Assembly: GCA_014360395.1 (NCBI GenBank)
Contig: JACIXM010000533.1
Coordinates: 1-11,028, forward strand
From: Actinotalea sp.
GTDB lineage: Bacteria > Actinomycetota > Actinomycetes > Actinomycetales > Cellulomonadaceae
Direction: 5' to 3'
Length of the DNA stretch: 11,028 nt
The notes under the pieces: model-generated
What the model was told of the DNA's origin: nothing
The model's input: only the letters and a program-made list of their open reading frames with translations
Databases searched by the model: none
Program-made: the position numbers and the translations under genes
In this document: one piece after another, positions 1 through 5,499 of the stretch
Numbering within the stretch: the first letter of the stretch is position 1
Layout of the letters: every line of letters starts with the position of its first letter

Positions 1-1
1 C

Positions 2-3000
2 GACCGGCCGCTGGAGCAGGAATGGGGTGTCGGCGACCTGGACCCGGCCCAGGTGCGGGTCCTGGACGCGCTCGCCGCCGGCCACCACCTGCTCCTGGAC
101 GCGCCGCCGGGCAGCGACGTCGCCGGGACGCTCGCCGCCGTCGTCGCGGACGCGGCCGCGACCGGCCGGACCGTCCTGTACGTGGCCGGTCACCGACGCG
201 CCGGCCACGCCCTGGTCGAGCGCCTCGCCGCCCTGGGGCTGGACGAGCTCGTCCTGGACGTCGCCCCGGACTCCGGCTGGCGCCAGCAGGCGGCGTCCCG
301 TCTTCTCGCCGCGATGACCGTCCAGCCGGTCGCGGTCCCCCAGGAGCAGGTCGCGGTCGTGCAGCGAGAGCTGCTCGACCGGCGCCGCCGCCTGGCCGGC
401 TACATCGAGGGCCTGCACCGCCCCCGCCGCCCGTGGGACGCCTCGGCCTACGACGCCCTCCAGGCGCTGGCCCGCCTCACCTCGACGCGCCCGGGCCCGC
501 AGACGACGGTGCGGCTCAGCACCGCCGTCGCCGAGTCCCTGACCCCTGAGCGGCGCGCGCAGGCGGCCGCCGACCTCGTCCGGGTGGCCGCCCTGGGCGC
601 GTTCTCCGCCGCCACCCGCTCCAGCGCCTGGTACGGCGCGGACCTCCTCACGCCCGATCGCGCCCGTGAGGCGCTGCGCCGGGTCGAGACCCTGCTCGAC
701 ACCGTGGTGCCGCGGGTCACGGCCGAGGCGGAGCGGGTGGCGGAGGCGACGGGTCTGGTGGTCGCGCAGACGCCCGCGCAGTGGAGCGAGCAGCTGACCA
801 TGCTCGCGGAGGTCCGCAGCGCTCTCGACGTCTTCCAGCCCCTCGTGTTCGAGCGGACCGCCGCCGACCTCGTCGCGGCGACCGCGACGTCGGCGTGGCG
901 GGCGGAACGTGGCATCGAGATGAGCGGCATGGTGCGCCGCCGCCTGCGCAAGCAGGCCAAGGACCTCCTGCGGCCGGGGCGCCCCGTGGAGGACCTGCAC
1001 GCAGCGCTCGTCCACGTCCAGGAGCAGCGCGAGGTGTGGCAGGCGCACTGCCCGGCGGGCGGCTGGCCCCGTGTCCCGGCCGGGCTGGCGGAGATCGAGG
1101 AGGAGAACGCCGAGCTCGTCACGCACCTGGAGGCGCTGGACGCGACGCTCGGCCTGACGGGGGACGACCGCCTCACGCACCTGTCCTGGGCGGGCCTGAC
1201 CGGCAGGCTCCAGCGGCTGCGCAACGACCAGGTCGCGCTGGAGGTCCTCCCCGAGCGCACCGCACTCCTGCGCAACCTGGCGCGGCAGGGCCTCGGGGCG
1301 CTCGTGGAGGACCTGGAGGACCGTCAGGTCGGCCCCGGCTCGGTCGCCGCCGAGCTCGACCTGGCCTGGTGGACCAGCGTCTTCGAGGAGATCCTGCGCC
1401 AGGACCCGGCCCTCGCCGGCTACGACGGGACGGCCCTGGCGCGGCTCGTCGCCGAGTTCCGCACCCTGGACCGGCGGCACCTGCGCGACCGCGCGCTGCT
1501 CGGCCTGGCCGGGGCGCGTGAGCTGCTGCGCACCCGGCTGCGCGGCGCCGACGAGGAGGCCCAGGGGCTGTTCGCCGAGCTGGTCGAGCACCGCTTCAGC
1601 GGCCTGCGCACCGCCGTCGAGCGCTACCCGAGGGTCGTGCGCCACCTGCGCCCGTGCCTGGTCGCCTCGCCCATGCTCGTGCCCCAGCTGCTGCCCGCGC
1701 ACCGGGGCGAGGACCTCGTCGTGCTCGACGCGGCCGGGCACCTGCCCCTCGAGGTGGTCGTCCCGGCCCTCGCCCGGGGACGCCAGGTCCTCGTCGTCGG
1801 TGACACCCGGTCGGCCAGCGGCACGGCGCTCCCGGCGCTCGCGGAGGTGCTGCCGACGCTGGCCCTCCACGCGGACGCGTCCCGCCGTGACCCCTACCTG
1901 ACCGCCTTCCTCGGCGAGCACGGGTACGCCGGGATGCTGACGGCGACACCCCTGCCCGCCACGCAGGCCCTCCTGCGGCTCGACGTCGTCGACGGTGTCG
2001 GCATGCCCAACGCGCAGGGCGCCGTGGAGTCGACGCAGGCGGAGGTCGACCACGTCCTGGAGCTGGTCACCGAGCACGCGCTGACGCGGCCGGAGGAGTC
2101 GCTGGCCGTGGTCACCGCGTCACCGGTGCACGCCACCCGCGTCCGCGACGCGGTGATGGCCGAGGTCCGGCAGAACCCCTCCCTGGAGCACTTCTTCCGT
2201 GCGGACCGCTCCGAGCCGTTCGTCGTCGCCGAGGCCGGCGCGACGCAGGGCCTGTCCCGTGACGCCGTCGTCCTGTCCCTCGGGTTCGGGCGGACGCCGC
2301 ACGGCCGCGTCCTCCACCGCTTCGGCGCGCTCAGCGAGCCCGGCGGGGACGGGCGCCTCCTGGAGGCCCTGGGGGCGACCCGGCACCGCCTGACCGTCGT
2401 GGCCTGCTTCGGCGCGGACGACCTGGACCCCGAGCGGCTGCGGGCGCCCGGCGCCGTCGCCCTGCGCGACCTCCTGGTGCTGGCGGCGGAGCGCACCGCC
2501 GCGGCCGCCGAGCACCGCCGCGTGGCGCCCGACGGCGGACCCGAGCCGGACCGCCTGGTGCTCGACCTCGCCGAGCGGCTGTGGCGCATGGGGCTGGCGG
2601 TGGAGCTGCACCACGGTGTCCCCGGCGGCGCGCACCTCCCGTTGGTCGTCGGCCACCCCGACGTGCCGGACGAGTGGCTCGTCGCGGTGCTCACCGACGA
2701 CGACACCTACGTGGGCGAGCCGAGCGTGCGGGTGCGGGACCGCCAGGTCGCCGAGCGCCTCGAGCGCCTCGGCTGGACCGTCGCGCAGGTGTGGTCCGCA
2801 GCGGTCTTCCTCGACCCCTCCGGAGAGGCGGAGGCGATCGCCCAGGCTGCGGCCGAGGCGGCGCGCCGTCGTGCGGCCGTGCGCGCCGCGCGTCCGGTCG
2901 TGCGCGTCCCGGCCCGCGTCCTCGACGACGACGCCCTCGACGACGGTGCCCCCGCCGACGGTGCCGACGCGCCCTCGGCCGACGCCGACGATGCCGACAC

Positions 3001-3364
3001 GCCCTCGGCGGACGCCGACGGTGCCGCGGACGAGAGCGGTGCCGGAGACGACGCCGGTGCCGCGGTGGCGACGGACGCCCCGCACGGCGACCGGGCCGCC
3101 GGTCCTTCCCGCGTCGACACGGGCGTGGCCGTGGTCTCCGCGGTACCGACGCCGCGCGGGCCCCGCCCGGACGTCGAGCGAGGCCTGCCGGCCAACGCCT
3201 ACACGGACGACCAGCTCGACGACCTGGTGGTCTGGATCCGCGCGGACGGGCGGAGCCGGGACGACGCGGAGCTGGCCACAGCCCTGCGGGAGGAGCTCGG
3301 CGTCACCCGCCGAGGGGCGCGGATCGACGCGGTGGTCGAGGCCGCCGTGCGCCGGGCCCGCTGA
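2..3364 (+). CDS. Degenerate SF1 helicase-like protein with C-terminal Vsr-type endonuclease-like domain (5' partial)
   Basis: The frame is open from base 2, so the true start lies upstream; the GTG at 53 is internal. Fold landmarks of COG1112-type superfamily I helicases appear in order: a Walker A-like APPGSDVAGT (about 101-130), DAAGH (1727-1741) where the family has DEASQ, VVGDTRS (1793-1813), a motif V-like segment ending TQGLSRDAVVLS (2243-2278) and motif VI-like ATRHR (2375-2389). The C-terminal part (about 2550-2830) resembles the Vsr/MTES_1575 endonuclease fold and ends with a VWSAAVFLDP-like motif. An Asp/Ala-rich linker (about 2925-3100) and a helical tail, NAYTDDQLDDLV onward (3193-3361), follow. 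The Walker A lysine, Walker B glutamate and nuclease acidic residues appear replaced, so ATPase and nuclease activity are doubtful. The family call is fairly firm; its role, perhaps nucleic-acid binding or defence related, is unknown. Confidence 0.8.
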   Translation, partial: DRPLEQEWGVGDLDPAQVRVLDALAAGHHLLLDAPPGSDVAGTLAAVVADAAATGRTVLYVAGHRRAGHALVERLAALGLDELVLDVAPDSGWRQQAASRLLAAMTVQPVAVPQEQVAVVQRELLDRRRRLAGYIEGLHRPRRPWDASAYDALQALARLTSTRPGPQTTVRLSTAVAESLTPERRAQAAADLVRVAALGAFSAATRSSAWYGADLLTPDRAREALRRVETLLDTVVPRVTAEAERVAEATGLVVAQTPAQWSEQLTMLAEVRSALDVFQPLVFERTAADLVAATATSAWRAERGIEMSGMVRRRLRKQAKDLLRPGRPVEDLHAALVHVQEQREVWQAHCPAGGWPRVPAGLAEIEEENAELVTHLEALDATLGLTGDDRLTHLSWAGLTGRLQRLRNDQVALEVLPERTALLRNLARQGLGALVEDLEDRQVGPGSVAAELDLAWWTSVFEEILRQDPALAGYDGTALARLVAEFRTLDRRHLRDRALLGLAGARELLRTRLRGADEEAQGLFAELVEHRFSGLRTAVERYPRVVRHLRPCLVASPMLVPQLLPAHRGEDLVVLDAAGHLPLEVVVPALARGRQVLVVGDTRSASGTALPALAEVLPTLALHADASRRDPYLTAFLGEHGYAGMLTATPLPATQALLRLDVVDGVGMPNAQGAVESTQAEVDHVLELVTEHALTRPEESLAVVTASPVHATRVRDAVMAEVRQNPSLEHFFRADRSEPFVVAEAGATQGLSRDAVVLSLGFGRTPHGRVLHRFGALSEPGGDGRLLEALGATRHRLTVVACFGADDLDPERLRAPGAVALRDLLVLAAERTAAAAEHRRVAPDGGPEPDRLVLDLAERLWRMGLAVELHHGVPGGAHLPLVVGHPDVPDEWLVAVLTDDDTYVGEPSVRVRDRQVAERLERLGWTVAQVWSAAVFLDPSGEAEAIAQAAAEAARRRAAVRAARPVVRVPARVLDDDALDDGAPADGADAPSADADDADTPSADADGAADESGAGDDAGAAVATDAPHGDRAAGPSRVDTGVAVVSAVPTPRGPRPDVERGLPANAYTDDQLDDLVVWIRADGRSRDDAELATALREELGVTRRGARIDAVVEAAVRRAR
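2961..3020 (+). repeat. Two tandem 30-bp units in the acidic linker
   Basis: Bases 2961-2990 and 2991-3020 are two direct copies of a 30-base unit that differ at three positions. Six bases of a third copy follow. They encode ADAPSADADD and ADTPSADADG inside the disordered Asp/Ala linker of the helicase-like protein. The unit length is a multiple of three, so changes in copy number would keep the frame. Confidence 0.75.
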
Positions 3365-3376
3365 CGAGGACCACAC

Positions 3377-3393
3377 CCACCGCTGACCGGTGG
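3377..3393 (+). terminator. Hairpin after the helicase-like gene, possible terminator
   Basis: CCACCG pairs with CGGTGG across a five-base loop, 12 bases after the stop codon at 3364. No T-run follows. High-GC actinobacteria often use such hairpins without a T-run, but small GC palindromes also arise by chance here. Confidence 0.3.
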
Positions 3394-3433
3394 CGCAGGG
3401 GCGGCCGGCGCGTGGGTGGTCCGGCCGGTGCGC

Positions 3434-3446
3434 GACGATGGGCGGG
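3434..3446 (+). promoter_or_regulatory. Leaderless-type -10 element for the small acidic protein
   Basis: GACGAT (3434-3439) sits exactly six bases before the GTG at 3446. It fits the actinobacterial -10 pattern xAnnnT, and initiation about seven bases downstream would fall on the start codon. No convincing -35 box or Shine-Dalgarno is visible. Confidence 0.4.
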
Positions 3447-3697
3447 TGAACGACGACCGAGCCGAGCCTGTCGACCGTCCCGGGACCACGGGTACGCCGG
3501 CGACGGCAGGGGGCCCGGACGCCGGACCGGCCCGGCGCCGTCGTCACCGCCGCGCCGTCGGCGGGACGGCGCCGACGGAGGCGGCGGTCCCGGACGCCCT
3601 CGGCCGCAGCCGGGACGACACGGACGAGGGCTGGGGCGAGCGCCCCGGCGGTGACGACGACGAGCGGATCCTGCGCGAGGTCCCGCCGCACTGGTGA
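3446..3697 (+). CDS. Small disordered acidic actinobacterial protein
   Basis: An 83-residue protein of unknown function. The first half is low in complexity (Pro/Gly/Ala/Thr) with a basic RRRRHRR patch near residue 35. The C-terminal third is acidic and ordered-looking, with DEGWGE, then DDDERIL, ending in PPHW. This pattern is familiar from short hypothetical proteins of other actinobacteria, which argues that it is a real gene. The GTG at 3446 is preferred over the upstream in-frame GTG at 3416 because a -10-like hexamer sits six bases before it. There is no membrane segment or signal peptide. The gene starts 81 bases after the helicase-like gene and converges on mscL with six bases between the stop codons. 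Confidence 0.65.
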   Translation: MNDDRAEPVDRPGTTGTPATAGGPDAGPARRRRHRRAVGGTAPTEAAVPDALGRSRDDTDEGWGERPGGDDDERILREVPPHW

Positions 3698-3703
3698 ACC
3701 GGC

Positions 3704-4108
3704 TCAGACCTCCCGACGTGCGGCGAGGAGGTCCCGGATCTCCTGCAGCAGCAGGACGTCCTCCGTCGGCGCCGGCGGCTCGGGCTCCTGGCCCGCCCGC
3801 CGACGCTGCGCGAGCCGGTTCATCGGCAGGACGACGAGGAGGTACACGACCGCCGCGATGACGAGGAAGTTGAGGACCGCACCGATGACGAGGCCGAAGG
3901 CGAGCTGCGAGGCCTGAGCTCCGGTGCCCAGGGGGACGGTCCACGTGTCCGACAGGTCGCTGCTGCCGCCGACCGCGGCGATGAGGGGGTTGATGAGCCC
4001 GTCCACCACCGCCGTCACGAGTGCGGTGAAGGCCGTGCCGATGACCACCGCCACCGCGAGCTCGATGACGTTGCCCCGCATGATGAAGTCCTTGAAGCCC
4101 TGCAGCAT
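3704..4108 (-). CDS. mscL: Large-conductance mechanosensitive channel MscL
   Basis: A 134-residue protein, the usual MscL length. MscL forms a homopentameric inner-membrane pore that opens under high membrane tension and releases small solutes during hypo-osmotic shock. The N-terminus MLQGFKDFIMRGNVIELAVA is the family signature: amphipathic S1 helix, then TM1 at residues 14-44 with the small-residue pore face (AVAVVIGTAF). TM2 spans about 69-95, and the C-terminal bundle helix (TEDVLLLQEIRDLLAAR) about 115-131. The ATG at 4108 is chosen because the protein matches MscL from its first residue and a GAGAGGA Shine-Dalgarno lies seven bases upstream; a longer frame to 4240 has no family match. 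It is last in the minus-strand block, 98 bases after the SAF gene. Confidence 0.96.
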   Translation of the reverse strand: MLQGFKDFIMRGNVIELAVAVVIGTAFTALVTAVVDGLINPLIAAVGGSSDLSDTWTVPLGTGAQASQLAFGLVIGAVLNFLVIAAVVYLLVVLPMNRLAQRRRAGQEPEPPAPTEDVLLLQEIRDLLAARREV

Positions 4109-4115
4109 CCGGTTG

Positions 4116-4122
4116 TCCTCTC
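4116..4122 (-). promoter_or_regulatory. Shine-Dalgarno of mscL
   Basis: GAGAGGA on the minus strand, seven bases before the ATG at 4108. It decides the start of mscL and contrasts with neighbouring genes that lack a ribosome-binding site. Confidence 0.7.
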
Positions 4123-4134
4123 GTTCGGGGCGGT

Positions 4135-4161
4135 CCCCGGCCACCGGGGTGCGGCAGCACC
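4135..4161 (-). other. Overlapping GC hairpins between SAF gene and mscL
   Basis: CCCCGG/CCGGGG with a three-base loop (4135-4149) overlaps GGTGC/GCACC with a four-base loop (4148-4161). The two are mutually exclusive. They could be a weak terminator for the SAF gene or leader structure for mscL; no T-run follows. Confidence 0.25.
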
Positions 4162-4164
4162 GTA
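4159..4164 (-). promoter_or_regulatory. Possible -10 box for mscL
   Basis: TACGGT on the minus strand fits TAnnnT and lies in the 98-base gap between the SAF gene and mscL. It would give a leader of about 45 bases ahead of the Shine-Dalgarno. No good -35 box was found, so mscL may instead be read through from upstream. Confidence 0.25.
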
Positions 4165-4206
4165 ACGGGAGCCCCTGCCGCTGCGGCGACGGGGCCACGG
4201 GTCGGA

Positions 4207-4941
4207 TCACCCCACGAGCACGGCGCCCAGGTCCGCCCACCCGACGACGGCGGCGAGGCGTCGGCCGTCCTCGGGCGGGACCGCCACGACGGTCAGCACG
4301 GCCCCGCCGTCGGCGGACCCGAGTCCCAGCGGGCCGGTCGTCGCCGTCACGGAGGTGCGGTCCAGCACCAGGGCGCCGCGCGCGACGACGTCGGCGGCCA
4401 CCGGCTGCGCCGCGCCCGTCGCCGCCGTCACCAGGTCCACGCGGTCACCGGGTCGCAGCAGCCCGGAGACGGCCGGGTCCGCGAGGCGGACGGCGACGAC
4501 GACGGTGCCGCGCGGCGCGGGCACGGCGAAGCGCTCCCCGGCGAGGACCTCCGCGACCACGGGCAGGCCCGCCGGGAGGGGGACCAGCGCCTCCCGACCC
4601 ACGACGGCGTCCACCGTCCGGGGAGCGCCGTCGGGCACGGCACCGGGCGGTGCCGCGACCACCCGCAGCGCCGCCGCGTCCAGCGTCGCGCCGGCGGCCA
4701 CGTCGACCGCGGTGACGACCACGGGCACGGTCGGCGCCGGAGGCGGCGCGGCGAGGCGGGCGGCGACGAGGACCAGACCCACGACCGCCAGGGCGGCCAG
4801 CGTCGGGCGTGCGCGCCACACGGCGACACGCAGGCGGGCGGCGGGCGGGTCGGGCGGGGCCGGTCCGAGCGGCGAGGGGGCCGCCCACGCGTCCGGCGGA
4901 CCGGCTCCGTCGGTCGGCCACGGAGCGGGCGCGATGCTCAT
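4207..4941 (-). CDS. Membrane-anchored SAF-domain protein (CpaB/RcpC-like)
   Basis: A 244-residue protein. A Pro/Ala-rich cytoplasmic N-terminus (residues 1-35) leads to one membrane helix (about 46-62, RPTLAALAVVGLVLVAAR). An extracytoplasmic SAF domain follows (about 73-135, VPVVVTAVDVAAGATL ... LPAGLPVVAEVL), then a beta-rich stretch with GLLRPGDRVDLV like the second domain of CpaB/RcpC pilus-assembly proteins. No other pilus gene is present, so a Flp pilus role is not supported. M. tuberculosis has a protein gene, Rv0990c, next to its ruc homologue; equivalence is possible but unverified. GTG 4944 directly precedes ATG 4941; the ATG is preferred because a -10-like hexamer sits six bases before it. 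It lies 105 bases downstream of the ruc-like gene. Confidence 0.8.
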   Translation of the reverse strand: MSIAPAPWPTDGAGPPDAWAAPSPLGPAPPDPPAARLRVAVWRARPTLAALAVVGLVLVAARLAAPPPAPTVPVVVTAVDVAAGATLDAAALRVVAAPPGAVPDGAPRTVDAVVGREALVPLPAGLPVVAEVLAGERFAVPAPRGTVVVAVRLADPAVSGLLRPGDRVDLVTAATGAAQPVAADVVARGALVLDRTSVTATTGPLGLGSADGGAVLTVVAVPPEDGRRLAAVVGWADLGAVLVG

Positions 4942-4953
4942 CACGCCACGATC
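4941..4953 (-). promoter_or_regulatory. Leaderless-type -10 element for the SAF gene
   Basis: On the minus strand GATCGT (4953-4948) stands exactly six bases before the ATG at 4941. No Shine-Dalgarno is visible. If used, the SAF gene has its own leaderless transcript besides any read-through from the ruc-like gene. Confidence 0.35.
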
Positions 4954-5046
4954 ACGCCGGGCCCCGACGGCGGCGGCGAGGTCCGGGGGATGCGGTGGGT
5001 GGCGGGCAGCGGAGCGGGCCTGTGGACGGCGCGCCCGCGGCCGGGG

Positions 5047-5346
5047 TCAGCTCGCGGCGGGCGTGGCGGCCGGGGTGGACGACGAGGAGGAGCCGCCGGA
5101 GGAGGACGACCCGCTCGTCGTGCCGGAGGAGGAGGACGCCGTGCTGCCGCTCGTCGAGGACGAGCCGGACGAGCGGGAGTCGGTGCGGTAGAACCCGGAC
5201 CCCTTGAAGACGACCCCGACGGCGTTGAACAGCTTGCGCAGGCGGCCCGAGCACTGCGGGCACTCGGTCAGGGCGTCGTCGGAGAACGACTGCTGGGCGT
5301 CGAAGCGGTGGTCGCACGTGGTGCACGCGTAGCTGTAGGTCGGCAC
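5047..5346 (-). CDS. ruc: FmdB-type zinc-ribbon, Ser-rich protein; Ruc-like redox-regulated chaperone
   Basis: A 99-residue protein starting VPTYSYACTTCDHRF, the FmdB N-terminus. Four cysteines in two CxxC pairs (C8, C11, C29, C32) form a zinc ribbon; FKGSGFYRTDSR (about 48-59) is the conserved end of the domain. The last 40 residues are a disordered Ser/Gly/Thr tail. This architecture matches M. tuberculosis Rv0991c (Ruc), reported as a chaperone activated when oxidation of the zinc cysteines releases zinc, which holds unfolded proteins for the DnaK system. The GTG at 5346 is chosen because a GGAGGA ribosome-binding site sits four bases upstream and homologues start here; the longer frame to 5463 runs through the operator. 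A CIRCE element lies about 64 bases upstream, implying HrcA heat-shock control, as for Rv0991c. The Ruc assignment rests on architecture and synteny. Confidence 0.85.
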   Translation of the reverse strand: MPTYSYACTTCDHRFDAQQSFSDDALTECPQCSGRLRKLFNAVGVVFKGSGFYRTDSRSSGSSSTSGSTASSSSGTTSGSSSSGGSSSSSTPAATPAAS

Positions 5347-5350
5347 GCTG

Positions 5351-5356
5351 TCCTCC
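5351..5356 (-). promoter_or_regulatory. Shine-Dalgarno of the ruc-like gene
   Basis: GGAGGA on the minus strand, four bases before GTG 5346. It fixes the start of the zinc-ribbon protein and shows that this transcript has a leader. Confidence 0.75.
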
Positions 5357-5409
5357 AAGGTCTCGTCCTGGGTGGCCCCGGGCCGACGACGCCCGTGCGC
5401 GGCGAGGCG

Positions 5410-5436
5410 CTGGCACTCCACCCTTCCGAGTGCCAA
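5410..5436 (-). promoter_or_regulatory. CIRCE element, HrcA operator
   Basis: TGGCACTC (5411-5418) and GAGTGCCA (5428-5435) are perfect eight-base inverted arms separated by nine bases. The outermost pair at 5410/5436 does not match. The CIRCE consensus is TTAGCACTC-N9-GAGTGCTAA, so arms and spacer agree except for A-to-G and T-to-C changes that stay symmetric. HrcA binds this site and represses until heat shock. It overlaps the inferred transcription start of the ruc-like gene on the minus strand, the usual CIRCE position, and is 63 bases before the divergent acylase start. Confidence 0.9.
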
Positions 5437-5441
5437 TGGTA
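5436..5441 (-). promoter_or_regulatory. Probable -10 box of the ruc-like gene
   Basis: TACCAT on the minus strand fits TAnnnT. A weak -35 candidate, TGTGCA, lies 17 bases further upstream. Initiation would be near 5429, inside the CIRCE element, with a leader of about 80 bases carrying the GGAGGA site. Confidence 0.45.
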
Positions 5442-5486
5442 CGGCGCGGCCGAGGGCGTGCACACCCCTCGCGCCAGGGGCCCGGG

Positions 5487-5499
5487 TACCCTCGGGCCG
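5487..5499 (+). promoter_or_regulatory. Leaderless-type -10 element of the acylase gene
   Basis: TACCCT (5487-5492) is a good TAnnnT box exactly six bases before GTG 5499. No Shine-Dalgarno precedes the GTG. Initiation on the G of the start codon is expected. The site is about 50 bases from the CIRCE element, so HrcA effects on this promoter are possible but not implied. Confidence 0.5.

Noticed and set aside
2120..3691. Long minus-strand open frame antisense to the helicase-like gene
   Set aside because: It is Arg/Gly/Pro-rich, lacks any recognisable motif, and covers a plus-strand frame with clear helicase motifs; long antisense frames are expected at this GC content.
4109..4240. Longer start for mscL at 4240
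   Set aside because: The extra 44 residues have no family match and the ATG at 4108 has a well-placed GAGAGGA site and begins the conserved MscL N-terminus.
5410..5436. LexA or other SOS-type operator as an explanation for the inverted repeat
   Set aside because: The GCACTC-N9-GAGTGC core and spacer fit CIRCE exactly and do not resemble the actinobacterial SOS box.
5347..5463. Longer start for the zinc-ribbon gene at 5463
   Set aside because: The added residues run across the CIRCE element and promoter, and FmdB-family proteins begin at the P-T/x-Y motif following GTG 5346.
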